Of a DNA stretch of 64,000 bases, positions 32,878 through 44,697 are shown in pieces. The DNA is from Pochonia chlamydosporia 170 (taxonomy: Eukaryota; Ascomycota; Sordariomycetes; Hypocreales; Clavicipitaceae). Both the position numbers and the translations under genes were made by a program. The notes under the pieces are model-generated. The model worked only from the letters and a program-made list of their open reading frames with translations, had not been told where the DNA came from and ran no database searches. Every line of letters begins with the position of its first letter. Within the stretch, counting starts at the first letter, position 1. The stretch is from the NCBI RefSeq assembly GCF_001653235.2, contig NC_035796.1:868001-932000 (forward strand), written 5' to 3'.

Positions 32878-35108
32878 ATGTCGAAGCTGAAGAGAGTTCG
32901 GACGGGCTGTCTTACATGCCGTGAACGTCATCTGAAATGCGATGAAGCAGCCCCTGATTGCGTCAACTGCCGCAAGAGTGGACGAAAATGCAAACGCGGT
33001 CTTCGGATTAGTTTTCTGGATATAACAGTGCACAATCCGACTAACCCTAGATGCCTCAATGCCTGCAAAGGTTAGCCCAGACTACCGCCTACCCTTATCC
33101 CAGTTTGCTAATCACGGCAAGGTGAAGCTGTTGAGTTCTGTGACGAATCTCGTTTGATCGCCTCAGAGTATCGGGGCGGACTGCAGCGCTACAACAAAGC
33201 GGACAGCAAACATGAAGAACTGTCTAGATCAAACAAACCGGAGACACAGCCCAACACTGCCAGCCAAATGGCACCGGGCTGTCAAGAACCAAGTTCGACG
33301 GGGCGTCGCTCTAGTCGTACTCTACAGATGGATCGCTTTGCTATACGTAATGGCCCCATGAGGCACTCGACTCGTCGCGCCAGTATACCCGACTTCAACA
33401 TGTTCCATACAGAGGCAATGAAAGGATGCAAGGTGGCAACTAGCTATGCAGGTCAAAGAGATTGGCCACAGGCCCAAGACTTGTCTTTGAACGGAGCCTT
33501 CTACTCATATGAGCTTCCTATTCACACCGCTGCGAGTTTGATGAATACCAGAAGAGCCTCTCTGATTTGTCACGGATCGACAGACAGTCATGACTGGGAC
33601 TCAGAGCCGGATGCCTCGATAGATGAGACAGACACCTACGACAGATTGCTCACCGGTGATCTTAGAGAGTTCATAGCAACTCAGGACGAACTTAGCTACA
33701 TTCAAGCCTTTACAGATGGAATCGGAGTGTGGATGGACTCACTCAACAGTAGCAACCTCTTTACCCAGGTTATTCCCTGGTATGCGCTCAAGTCGCCAGT
33801 TCTTTTCCATTCACTGATGGCTTGCGGAGCAAAACAACTCTCCTTCAGTAAACCCGACCAACAACATAAAGCAACTGCGCTCTACAACACTGCTACAGCA
33901 CAGCTCGTTCGACTACTTCAAAATCCGGATAGAAACATCATGGACTGCACAACGGCATCTATTCTCCTCAATGTATACGAGTTCATTTCAAATAAACCCA
34001 TACAAAGAATGAGTCACATGGTTGGAGCAAGAGCACTTATTCGAGATTGCGGATGGAATTCTTCAAGCACGGGCATCCCGGCAGCTTGCTTCTGGCTGAG
34101 CATAGGCATAGAAGTCCTATATTGCTTGTCTATGAACTGGGCCGTCAGCTGGGATCCTGATAATTGGGGAATTGATTTAAATTGGAGCCGGGGCGAGAAT
34201 GAATGCGATGGCGAGCTTCAGACTTGGGTTCACAGGTCGTTTTACACATTGGCCAAAGTTGTCAACTTTCGAGCGACATCCCTCGCTAGTCTTCCGTCTG
34301 ATGCACACAGGGACCAAACTAGACTCTCAGGTCGTCTCTCTGAGTGGCAATCCCTCAAACAACTCTGCGACAACTGGAACGACTGCTGCCCAAGGTCCAT
34401 GCGACCCGTAGGCTACTTGGCCATGAACAATGCGGACGAGCCATCAGTCTTCCCCAAATTTTGGTCAGTTGAACCCTAGGCGTGTACTCATACAGTACGT
34501 TAACACAAGACACCGCACACAGGCTGGCCCAAACATCCGCAATGCTAGGTAGAATATTCTATCACACAGCCCAATGCATTCTCGCACAAGTAAATCCAAT
34601 AGAATCACCCGGAACGTCATCGGAGATGAAGGAACTTGAACAGCATCACGCCCGTCAGATTATGGGTATTGTGGCAAGCGGCCGTGATCGGTGTGTTACG
34701 GTTATGGCCGCTCAAGCCGTCAACATTGCCTTCCAATCATTGGCAGATAGAGAAGAACAAGAGGCAGCCTTGGCAATTCTTCGCGAAGTCCAGGCAATCA
34801 ACCATGGTACAGGCGCGAACGGACTTAAACAATCAACAATGTCGAATCAATGGCCCTTGGCAGCACTGGACGCGGCGGAGCTGAGTACGTTCTCTGCGGC
34901 ATCTCTTTCCTTTGGACAGCCTTGGCAAATTGCTGCGAGTACTTTGAACTTCATCCCAAGTACTTTCATGAACCATCTGGACGATAATGAACTCCCGATT
35001 GAAAATCCGTTACAATCGGCGTATTTTGGGCACCCCAACCAGCCGTACAAAACGTGGTATCAACCAGTGTGCGAAAATGGCATCAAACGCTTCAATTTTG
35101 AGATGTAG
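32878..35108 (+). CDS. Zn2Cys6 fungal-specific transcription factor
   Basis: Exons 32878-33070, 33122-34463 and 34523-35108 give 706 aa, with GT-AG introns of 51 and 59 bp. The binuclear zinc cluster is at residues 11-38 with spacing C-x2-C-x6-C-x6-C-x2-C-x6-C and basic residues between Cys2 and Cys3 (RERHLK). After it comes [20 protein letters not shown], a segment commonly seen in this subfamily. The rest is a helical regulatory region ([32 protein letters not shown]), matching the fungal-specific TF domain class without a clear linker coiled coil. It binds DNA as a nuclear regulator; its targets are unknown. Neighbouring genes are housekeeping, so no obvious local target can be named. Confidence 0.88.
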
Positions 35109-35293
35109 ATTGTATATATATCAGTCTATGCTCTAATTTAGCGCAGGTGCTTTCTCGTCCCAATTGTTTGTATCAACTGGTAACGATGCGGTGGCAGGGC
35201 CACAAGTAGCGTCATGATCCTTTCTGTAGTCTATGCCGGGGGTATCGATTTTATCGTTCTTGTATGCAATGATCCATTTGTATGGTACGCTGT

Positions 35294-36314
35294 CTAAGAT
35301 GATTTGGAAGACTCGCCACCTCCCGACGTGAAATTCATGCTGTAACCGCCACTATTCTCGTCCTTGACCATCTGGAAATTGTTGGTACTTAGGCCGAACG
35401 GTTTCAATATACCATCACCAAGGGTCTTCAACTTCCCCCACATTTCCGACATTTCCTTCTCCTGGGCTGCTTTCGTCCGAGGTGGCAGAGTCTTGAGCTG
35501 GCTACGGACTGTGCGAAGATCAGCTGGCCCTAACCCAGGCATGGCCGACAACGCCTTGTAGTCCTCCTCTGCACCGGAAAGGTTCTGCCAACCACCAGCT
35601 TCTGAACGAGCTCGAGCGCGTCGTAGCAAAGCCTTTGTGCGTATTCTCAGGATATCCGCCTTCCTCGCTTCCGCTGAGGACGGCTCAGGTTGTGGCGGCG
35701 GTGCGGGAGCAGCACGAGAGGCACCAGAGCTGATAATCTCCCCTTCAACGTCATCGTCCTTTTTTGATGTTTCTGAAGGCTTCTCTGCTTTCTTGGTACT
35801 TGAATCTGGCGTTTTCTCGCTGCTCGTTGAACCGGAAAGCTCAGGCTGCGTCTTCTCCAGCTCAACCAGTCCGTCTAATGCTTTGGTGGCGATCTTGATG
35901 GCGTCTTTCCATTGCTCTAATTGCAGGTGGCAGGCGGCCATGTTGCTTTGAAGAACTGCCCGTTCATAGTGCAAGTAGTTGGGGCATGTGGACATGGCAT
36001 CCTCGTATTTGGCGAGGGCATTTTCATAGTCCTTTGACGAGTAGAGAGCATTTGCTTCTGTCTTGAGCGAGTTTGCCTCGTCGACTAGAGCCTAGAGAAT
36101 GTCATGTTAGTTTCTGAACACTATTTGCTTGACAGGTGAATCTGCAGGAAGTTCCGACTAGGCTGTTGACCCACCATTTTCAAGGGTTCTGGCTCACCTG
36201 TTCTTCTTCTGGTGAAAACTTGACCGCTTTGTGGTCCGGGGCGGTGCCTGCTGGGCTGGGTTCAGAGGGTTTCGGGGCGTCCACGTCATCTTTGTTCTCT
36301 TTCGGGTCTGCCAT
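35294..36314 (-). CDS. TTC1-like tetratricopeptide repeat protein
   Basis: Exons 36314-36198 and 36091-35294 give 304 aa; the 106-bp GT-AG intron separates an acidic N-terminal tail (MADPKENKDDVD) from the TPR array. TPRs begin at residue 40 (ALVDEANSLKTEANALYSSK) and continue through QSNMAACHLQLEQWKDAIK. A Ser/Lys/Glu-rich insertion with Pro-rich residues interrupts the array. The C-terminus (LKPFGLSTNNFQMVKDENSG, then YSMNF) closely follows the typical TTC1 ending. TTC1 is a cytosolic chaperone adaptor; client is unknown in fungi. The gene is convergent with the Zn2Cys6 factor (185 bp) and divergent from the HAD phosphatase. Confidence 0.88.
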
Positions 36315-36915
36315 GCTGGCCTGACTGAAGTGCCGCCGCGGCGAAATTGTAGGTGTGAGATGTAGTTGAGGTGTTGACAGGGTTCAAATGTTGCGTTGAG
36401 GCTTGCCTGCCTGCCTTCACGGGGTAGGTGAGGTACGGAGGTATAGTGAGGTCAACGGCCAACAGTGAAGGTCAACTGGTGCATGTGGGGACTCCGCCAT
36501 GAAATTCATGGGCCAATGTGAGTCGGGCGTGGGGGGTCTCTTTGTCTGTCTGGTTCAATGTTTGTCTGCATGTGCCCAGCATTACGGAGTAGTTTGTCTC
36601 TAGTCTCTCTGAACTGCGTCCAAACATCAAATCAGTCTTCATCAACCTCCGATAGTGGAGCCCCCTGAAAACCTGCGCCGGACAGGAGTCACAGTGTTTG
36701 GTTTCTCTGACCAGGGGGAAATTCACTCAAACCAGACATATTATAGACGTGTTTATCGACCGCTATTTACTTTCATCGAAGAAAAATATACTTATTACAA
36801 TACGTTCCCACGTTCATGGTAGCTTGATTCAGTCTCACCTCGCACACTCAGACCTCCATCTCTCTCACCAAAAAGTGGTATCCAGACCAACAACCATCGT
36901 GAACTCAAGAACACC
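36315..36915. promoter_or_regulatory. Divergent promoter region of TTC1-like and HAD genes
   Basis: 601 bp between two divergent starts. It contains one TACGGAG and one TACGGAG-like copy (near 36432 and 36588) and three CTGGTC-type words. No specific operator is identified. Confidence 0.6.
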
Positions 36916-37829
36916 ATGGCACCGAGAACTGAGTAAGTCCATGATCCTATTCTCTCAGTCCTTCATTTCTCCTTGATACATTTTACAATAGACCACATGC
37001 TGACCAACCTCCAAGTTTCCCTCCCGTCAGAGCTTGTCTCTTCGACATGGACGGCCTCCTCCTAGACACAGAAGATCTTTACACTCTCTGCGTCAACCTC
37101 GTTCTGGACAAATATGGACGGCCACCAATGCCTTGGTCCATCAAGGCAAAACTCCAAGGCCGCCCTGGCCCAGAAGCAAACAAGATATTCTCCGACTGGG
37201 CGCAGTTGCCCATCACTAAAGAGGAATACGCCGCTCAGCTGTCTGTGTTTCAGCGTCAAATGTTTCCAACTGCCAAGCCGCTTCCAGGCGTAGTCGACCT
37301 ACTCACTCAGCTCTCCCACCAGGACACCAAGAACGTCCACATTGCGCTCGCGACAAGTTCTCATGCCGGCAACTACGCCCTCAAGACTACCCACCTGAAG
37401 GACCTGATGTCTGTCTTCCCGAATAACCGTCGCGTGCTCGGTGATGACACCAGGCTTCAGCCCGGCCGAGGAAAGCCACTGCCGGACATTTTCTTACTCG
37501 CCTTAAAGACTATCAACGACTCTCTCCCCGCTGGCGAGAAGCCCATTACACCAGAAGAATGCCTTGTGTTTGAAGACTCTGTTCCGGGCGTTGAATCCGG
37601 CCGCAGAGCTGGCATGAGAGTCATTTGGGTTCCACACAAGAAGCTCAAAGAAGAGGTTGCTGGTAGAGAGGCAGAAATCCTGGCTGGCCGTGCTGGCGAG
37701 GCTGGCGAGGTGGATATGCACCAAGTCGGTCAGATTGGGGACGGATGGGCGGAGGAATTGTCTACTCTTGAGGCATTCCCATTTGAGAAGTATGGTATTG
37801 TTGTACCTCCTCCTGGAAAGACGGCGTAA
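36916..37829 (+). CDS. HAD-superfamily phosphatase, pseudouridine-5'-phosphatase-like
   Basis: Two-exon model 36916-36932 and 37016-37829, giving 276 aa. HAD motifs are complete: motif I DMDGLLLDTED (Asp16 nucleophile, Asp18 acid/base), motif II in LATSSHAG, motif III Lys in GRGKPLPDIF and motif IV VFEDSVPGV. The helical cap between motifs I and II fits the HDHD1/GS1 subgroup, whose members dephosphorylate small sugar phosphates or pseudouridine 5'-phosphate. The first exon is only 17 bp. Three in-frame acceptors are possible (after 36991, 37015 and 37030), giving N-termini that differ by a few residues; the middle one gives the typical FPPVRACLFDMDG block and is preferred. The exact N-terminus is therefore uncertain. 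Confidence 0.87.
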
Positions 37830-38200
37830 TATGCCTAAAGAAATTTGGTTTGCTTGTGACATAGACTATTGAATAAAGGATTATTTGATGACGCGATGCG
37901 TTGGAATAACTATCACTAAACATAGTATTTGACTTGAACGTTCACGAGCCAATTGTCCTGTTCTTCACACATGTCCATTGTGGCCTGGCGTTGTGTATGC
38001 TGAGACATTTATGACGACGCTCTTCTCTATTATCTTTCTATGTACATGCTTCATCTTCCAAAGAGGTATTCTGATGTTGTTGAAAATCATGAAAATACCA
38101 CTTCAAATCTATCTACTTCAAAGGCTCTCTACTAAATACAATTCTATCAACTAAAGCAACTGCAACAAGTATTGTGGCCAGTTCCCTTGTAGTTAGCTCA
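37830..38200. other. Convergent 3' intergenic region, HAD to bZIP
   Basis: 371 bp between two stop codons, A/T-rich, presumably the two 3' UTRs. Nothing else is seen. Confidence 0.65.
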
Positions 38201-39170
38201 TCATCGTAACCCGTGGAATGTAGATCCAGCCAGATTCTGATGTGGCTCTGGTTCATAGGGCTTCTCAATTGATTGCACAGGATGTTGATGCAGTGTCGGC
38301 CGTGGACCGGTATAGCCATGGTCAGCCCGTCTGCCTGGAGCCCAGGGAGAACCATGATCTCTTTGCAAATACAACATGCCCTGATTCATACTATTAAAAG
38401 CTCGCAGATCCGCTACATCAGGTGCCGCAGGACGGAGGGTTCTTTGCATATCCTCCATGTTACGAGAAGTAGTAACATGTGAAGCAGGCGTTGGCCCTAT
38501 GGATGACACACTCGAGCGATCTGCAGAAAGGGCTCTTGTCATAGGCGGTGCCCATGTGTCACCTCGAGGAATATTGAGGTATGTGAGCGATGGATTGCTC
38601 AATTGCTCGCTTTTCTGAGTATTCCCTGGGCCAAGTTCACCCTGACTACCGAGTAAAGGAGGCAGCCCGGAACTACTCACCGGCCTGGGAGCGAGCTCTT
38701 CCCTGTACCCAAAGTAGCTTCCCGTGGTTACAGGCTGGAACAAACCATGGCCAGGGTCGTTTGGTAAGGACGGACCAGAGATGTATTGGGTTTGATTCGC
38801 AGCTCTGTTGTCGACACCGGAGAGCATCTGCCGCATCTGCTCCTCCAAGAAAGCATTGCGATGTTCTAGCCGTTGGATGGCTTGGTGAGTATCCGTGTTT
38901 CGGAAATGGTGAACCTCTTCCTCTAAGCGAGCAATGTGTTGTTTGGTTCGGATCCGAATTTGCCTCTGTGACTCGCGGTCATTGGCTCTTTTGCGTGCAA
39001 GCTGTTCAGGGCTCAGATTCGACGCAATTCTCGTGTCTGTGGATGTAAAAAAAACCATCAAGTTAACTTATCGGCGCCCAATGGTTAATTCTCAAATTCT
39101 GGGAGTGCATACTTGGGCGTTTGCCCATTTGATTGCTGGTGTCTGATGCATTGGAGCTAGTGGTTGACAT
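38201..39170 (-). CDS. Fungal bZIP transcription factor
   Basis: Exons 39170-39113 and 39036-38201 give 297 aa, with one 76-bp GT-AG intron. The basic region (residues 34-50) reads RKRANDRESQRQIRIRTK, of the fungal type with the pattern N-x-R-E-x-Q-R. It is followed by a leucine-zipper-like helix (about 53-90). The heptad positions are L, F, Q, L/I, L and M, so the zipper is irregular. The remaining 200 residues are low complexity, rich in Pro, Ser and Gln, with no further domain, as is common in this family. It is a nuclear regulator of unknown targets. The short upstream exon begins MSTTSSNASDTSNQMGKRP; without it the basic region would lack a start codon. Confidence 0.85.
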
Positions 39171-41498
39171 TGTGCAACCCCGTGATATCTGAGCGAGGAA
39201 AGCCAGCAATCTAATGTAAGAGCCTCAATACTAATGAATGGGAGTGAAGGGTCTAGGAAACAGGTATCTATTACGAGATGGGACACCTTTGTTGATAATT
39301 CGGGATGACCGTACTCGGGCGATTAGCCAAAGGCAAATAATTGGACAAGTGGCCACATCTAGACATTGGCGAAGCCATTTCAATCTTAGGACCGAAAGCC
39401 AAATCTCCTTTTGAACAGCAGTGAAGACTCGAACTTGGCTGCCTCCAAGCAGTTGCAGGTTGGCATTCTGTTAGGGCATGGCCGTACGCACCGTATGGCG
39501 CTATGATGAGATCTATTCCAAGAATTGGAAGCAGAATCTGAACTCATGACGTGTTGGCCTTGGTCGCGACAGTCGCTTTCGGCTTTTTCTTCTAAATTGA
39601 ACTCAAATTGGAAGAAATGGAAAGCTACTTCAGCATCTCTTATCTAGTACAGGCTTAAGTGGTTAGCGCTTGGGTGAAGTGGTCTCCCTTGGGGCCTTAC
39701 AAGCATTTTTTTTTTCCGTAAAATACCCTGGTAGTCGGTTCATATGAATACAAGTTTACACTGTTTCCATCCGGTCTTTTTGTGCGTCTTCTTTTCCGGA
39801 GGCACATCTTGATTCGATCGGCTCATCCCGAGTCCCGAGGTGGCTTCGGGATGGCCGCCGGAGCCACAGGCGCCGGACGTGAGCCTCGTGCATGGCGTCT
39901 CGTCGCTGAATGGCTAGACGCTTATCAATATTAAAGTAGGGCATTTACAATTGAGAGAATTTATTGGAAGGTGGATAAGACCCTGAATTCTAAGACTGCT
40001 TTTTGTTGCGAGCATTGAGAAGTATTGACTTGTTACTTCGACTTGCGGTCCCCGATGACAGTGAAAGCCAAGACAGATGTATACGAGCAAAACCATGGCT
40101 ATGCGCGCTGGGAATAAAAGAGCAGCGAATACAAACACAACATCTTATTGCAAAACTCTACACACTCGCCTTTTCTCTCTCTCTTTTTGTCCCCTCTGTT
40201 CTAACACAGCCTCCTTGATAGTCAGGGTAGGAATGCGGATGGACGGCTTGAACCCAGGCTCTGGGTCATGGATCCACAAGGATGCGACTAAACTGCCTTG
40301 ATCCATGAGAACCATGGCTTAATGTCGTATTCTTAAAAGTTAATTTAAAAAATCAACGTCAAAGGATGACTGCTCCGTAATATCGGAGTCATTTTGAACG
40401 CAGCATTTTTCAATACGACTGTTGTGCGTTTGTTTATGCGGCCCACAACTTGATCTATATGCATTTCATGTCACACGAACGGATTGCAATGCAATGCAAT
40501 GCAACTGTCCTACGACCTTCGATCTTTGCTCACCGAACACCTGGCCCAGTCTTGTTATCGAAATCGCCATCGCCATTTCTGCAACTGTCCACATAGGCAC
40601 TGGGTACTCAGTTGAGAGGTCAATGGGCGAAATGGACTCATTTGCAAGGTTCAGCCATGTTTCAGTGAGCTTACTTAAAGTCATGCCAGACTTTTTGTGC
40701 TCAACAGCCATGGATCCCAACATGGGCAAATCAACGATACACTGTTCAGGATGTTTTGCTTTGTCAATTTTTTCTCTTGACAGGGTTCATCTTGATTCGG
40801 AAAAGTTGGTTTGCCAGCGGAGCCTGAGGTGAGACAAAACTGCTCAACCCAGCCCAAAGACAAGGTCTAACGGCCTGATGTACCTGGTGTCACATCAGAC
40901 TGAGCACAAACACGGATATTATGCCAAGGATCTGCGATATATGTACTCCATAGAAGCTCTCGGTTGCCGTTTAGAAGTGGAAAACCTTGACTTGGATGGA
41001 CTGCCTGAGGTGGCGTTTTCAAGACCGGCATGGTTAGAGGACTCTTGATTGGCTAAATTCCTTGTAAATGATCTCTCCTACGGCAGACGACTCCTCTTTC
41101 CTGCAGATTATTGCTTGTGATCTTCAAGAAACTGCCGATGGGGGGCGGAACTGCATGGAGTTCCAGGAACCATCCAGTGGGGCCGAAGCGTATTTGATCG
41201 ACCGATGTGTTGGTGAGCCAAGATTGCGGCCTGTACTATGGTTTATTTGCAGTAATTTGCCTTGGTCTCTCTATGTCTTGGCCATGCCTGTACTGTACTC
41301 CGTGTCTTGAGCATAAGTATCCAGGCAGCCCCAGATGAACGGTTGGTTGGCAGTCGCGACCTGAAGTTGCCCGCGGCCCATTGAGTTGTTGTTTCCACCA
41401 GAAATCTTTCGGTCTGGGATTTCAAGACCAGTAGGGTGAAATACTCCTTGCTTGATACAAGTCATCATTATTGTGTTATCTGTATCGATATCGTCACA
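39171..41498. other. Divergent intergenic region, bZIP to flavoprotein
   Basis: About 2.3 kb holding two promoters. A small (GCAAT)n repeat lies at 40486-40504 and a short hairpin CTCCG-TAATAT-CGGAG near 40373-40388. No reading frame here resembles a known family. Confidence 0.6.
40486..40504. repeat. GCAAT pentanucleotide repeat
   Basis: About 3.8 tandem copies of GCAAT in intergenic DNA. Confidence 0.85.
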
Positions 41499-42831
41499 AT
41501 GTGGTTTAGTGCTGCTGCTTTGCTGTCAGCCCTTCCGCTGTTGGCCCTGACAGCACCGGTAGCAGACAGCAAACCTCGAATTGATTACGACGCCATTATT
41601 GTTGGCGGTGGTCCTGCTGGGCTGGCTGCTCTGAGTGCCCTCGCACGAGTCCGTCGTAATGTTCTGCTTGTAGACTCTGGTGTCTACCGAAACGGCCCTA
41701 CTAGACACATGCACGATGTCCTTGGGTTTGATGGTATGGAAATGTCCCACGCAGGACCTTAAATTTGATGACAAAAAACTACAAGAAGCTAATCTGCTGT
41801 ATCAGGAGTTCAACCGGCCTACTACCGCTGGGCAGCCCGGAAACAAATTTCCCACTATGGTACTGTTTCCATGACCAACGGAACTGTCACCAAGATCAAA
41901 CCTGAGCAGAACAACACATACTTCACTGTAACTGGTACATTCAAGGACAACAAGAAGACCACCTTCACCGCCCGTAAGATCGTTCTCGGAACCGGAATCA
42001 AGGATCTTATCCCAAGCACACCAGGTCTCCAGGAGAACTGGGGCAAAGGAATATACTGGTGCCCATGGTGCGACGGCCACGAGCACGCGGACCAGGCTCT
42101 TGGCCTCATCGGTCCCCTATCCAGCGTCCCCGGCACAGTTCGCGAGATTCTCACTCTGAACAAAGACATAATTGCCTTTGTCAATGGCACTGATACTCCT
42201 GCGAATCGTGATGCCACAGAGCTGTCCAGCCCCAGGTGGCAAGAATACCTCAAACTTCACAAAGTAAAAGTCGAGAACCGCATCATTGCATCGATTGAGC
42301 GTCTGAAAGACGGCTCTGATCACAGCGCAGACCCCAGTTTGCCCACTGCCCCCGAGAAAGATCTCTTCCGTGTCCACTTCACAGACGGAAAGTCTGTTAC
42401 TCGCGCTGCCTTCTTGACCAGCTTCAAGGACGAGCAGTACTCCAAACTCGGACAAGAGACAGGCGTTCAACTGTACGGCACAAAGTTGGGCGTCGACCCT
42501 ACCAAGGGTCTTGTCACCAACGTCCCTGGGGTTTATGCTATTGGCGATTGTAATTCGGACAATGTGACAAACGTGCCACACGCTCTGTTCAGTGGAAAGA
42601 GAACTGCTGTCTATTTACATGGTGAGAAGAATCCCTGCTCAATGCTAATTGAGAAATGGCTAGTCATTAACCTGTGGTACAGTGCAATTGGAACGAGAAA
42701 ATGCTGCCGAGGAACTGGCTGGTTTGAACAAGACGATGAAGCGAAGCGTTCACGATGAGGCTCGCTCGCTTTGGAACATCATGAATGGCGAGAAGCGTGA
42801 CTTGCTGTATGCTGGACCTTTTGACCAGTAA
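41499..42831 (+). CDS. Probably secreted thioredoxin-reductase-like FAD disulfide oxidoreductase (GliT-like)
   Basis: Exons 41499-41733, 41806-42621 and 42683-42831 give 399 aa with GT-AG introns of 72 and 61 bp. The N-terminus ([20 protein letters not shown]) looks like a cleavable signal peptide of about 20 residues. The FAD-binding GGGPAG is at 36-41, preceded by the strand YDAIIV. The redox centre is C164-P-W-C167 followed by DGHEHA, as in GliT-type and related fungal dithiol oxidases, rather than the CATC of classical bacterial thioredoxin reductase. A second nucleotide-binding segment (LGLIGPLSS) and the FAD end signature AIGDCNSDN are present. These enzymes use FAD to form or reduce disulfides in small molecules or proteins. 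Neighbours do not include gliotoxin-type biosynthetic genes, so a self-protection role is not indicated; substrate is unknown. Confidence 0.88.
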
Positions 42832-43252
42832 CTTTTTTGACTCGACCTATGTGTGAAGCGTTATGACATGGCATAGCAAAAGTATTATTCCTAATATTGA
42901 TAGAGCCTGGTATGAGATATATAAACAGGCTTATCCGAGTTGTTACTTGAATCCATTTGCGTTGACCAGGTGATCATTTGCAGTTACAGTGAATGCGATG
43001 AAACCGGTAAGATGAGCATTGGGAGCAAAAACTAATTCTGGCATCTACAGTAGGGGGTCAGAAACTATTTGAACAGGGAAAGGTATCGCATATCGCCTTG
43101 TGTGCTGAGGCATATTGAGCTGTGTTAGTGTATACTTGGATATGTTCAAATACATTGGACCACAGGCTGTATCAAACAACCACCGCAAGTAATGTATCCA
43201 AGCGGCAAAACATTCCTGTCAAACTTCACCACTTTTTCTTCACATCTTCGTT
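42832..43252. other. Convergent 3' intergenic region, flavoprotein to tubby-like gene
   Basis: 421 bp between two stop codons. No gene or repeat is seen. Confidence 0.65.
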
Positions 43253-43894
43253 CTACGGACCGCCCCCATGACCTCCCGCAGAGTGAGCCGCCCTCTTCCT
43301 CGCCTTCTCATACAACGACAAACAAGTCGCCGTAACCATGACATCAAAATCTTTCCCAAACTCAACATTAATCTGCAGCACACCACACGTCGTAAACCCC
43401 CGATCACTCGTAAACACCGCCATAAGTTGCCCCGTCTCCACGTCCAACAATTTATAGTTCCGCAGCGTCAACGACGACGGCGAGCCCCCCTCAACGCCAA
43501 CATTGTGCGTACGTTTCCAGACAAACTTCCTCCTACCAGACGGGACGCCCTGACCACTTGCTTCCGGGAGAGTCATGGACCACTGATACTCTGAGGCCTT
43601 TACTGATTCTCTCGTAAGTTCTTCCCACTTTACTGATGTCTTGGACGGGTCCCCAAGCCCGACTTTGCAGTCAAACGAGAATTTGGGCATGTGCGAGACC
43701 GCTACAATGGGCCCATTGGTATCCTTGCCCTCATGGAATGTGAGGTCGGGCTTATCCTTGGTGAAGAGGGACTGATCGACGTAGTATAGCTGGTTGCCGG
43801 AGATGTCATGGATGTCGTAGTGGCGGGCGAAAGAGGTGCGGTTTACTTTGAATTGGCGGGCCGTTGAAGGCACGGAAGGGTTTTCTGATGACAT
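43253..43894 (-). CDS. Tubby C-terminal-like / LURP-one-related protein
   Basis: Single-exon gene of 213 aa from the ATG of MSSENPSV; an in-frame Met nine codons upstream (43921) is an alternative start. The fold is recognised from the beta-strand pattern of LURP-one/scramblase-like proteins: YDIHDISGNQLYYVDQS, then PIVAVSHMPKFSFDCKVGLG, WSMTLP, RKFVWKRT, NYKLLDVETGQLMAVFTS and a C-terminal hydrophobic helix (FDVMVTATCLSLYEKARKR). The C-terminus is Gly-rich and His-rich. The family may bind phosphoinositides or membranes, but the function in fungi is unclear. The gene is divergent from the TenA-like gene and convergent with the flavoprotein. Confidence 0.78.
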   Translation of the reverse strand: MSSENPSVPSTARQFKVNRTSFARHYDIHDISGNQLYYVDQSLFTKDKPDLTFHEGKDTNGPIVAVSHMPKFSFDCKVGLGDPSKTSVKWEELTRESVKASEYQWSMTLPEASGQGVPSGRRKFVWKRTHNVGVEGGSPSSLTLRNYKLLDVETGQLMAVFTSDRGFTTCGVLQINVEFGKDFDVMVTATCLSLYEKARKRAAHSAGGHGGGP

Positions 43895-44697
43895 TGTATT
43901 GTTTTGTTTTTCGGAAATCATGTGTGCATGAGCTGTCAAGGAGAGCGTGGAATGTTTGGCTATTGGCTGTTTGAAGTCTTGGCTGGTAGAGGCATGGCTG
44001 AAATTGGGATGCCAAGTGCCTTTATATCCATCCAGCCTGAAGCTAAATCAACTTGATTCAGCCATAACTACGATCTGCATCTAAAGCAGCCACTGGACGA
44101 TGAATAGATTCAATTAAAATGCCATTCACTCTCCTGCCTCAAGCGTACTTGTTTCGCGCGGAACGATACGATCTGTACGAAAGCTGTAAATGGGAAACGA
44201 GGTACGACGAGTGACGTCAGGTACTGGTTGGATCGGATGAAGTGGGGCGGAGCTCTGAACTGCCACAAACAACGGCTGAAGGCGGGGCATTGGCGGCAGT
44301 TGGGTACATGTGCAGGTGCGCAGCAGGGTGAAGCATTCACCATTGAATGTTGGTGAGCTCGAAATATCTAGCAACAGGAGATTGTATTGCAGCAGAAAAA
44401 AAAAAAATTGAAGTCAAGAAGACATCTGCCGGTGACTCCTTGTATCATTTCATTTGCGAGGTACCCCTTCTCGGCTGAGTAAGATGTGTTGAACCAGACA
44501 CGGGCTGGTTGAGGTCAACTGCTTGCACTTTGAGTTGGCAGGTACGGAATACGTGCGGGGAGCTGCAGTGGCATCTGGCATGGCAAGCGACAAAGTTGAC
44601 ATCTCAGACATCAGAAACTCCCACGATATTCAAAACGGCATCCTCACCATCAGTTGCTGGCCTCACAGGAATCCACGACTCTCCAAGCTACAGCACC
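43895..44697. promoter_or_regulatory. Divergent promoter region of tubby-like and TenA-like genes
   Basis: 803 bp between divergent starts. A short A run is present near 44396-44407. No operator can be named. Confidence 0.55.

Noticed and set aside
40235..40275. GGGTTCAAGCC on the minus strand resembling a tRNA T-loop
   Set aside because: The flanking bases do not pair as a T stem and no acceptor stem or anticodon arm can be built.
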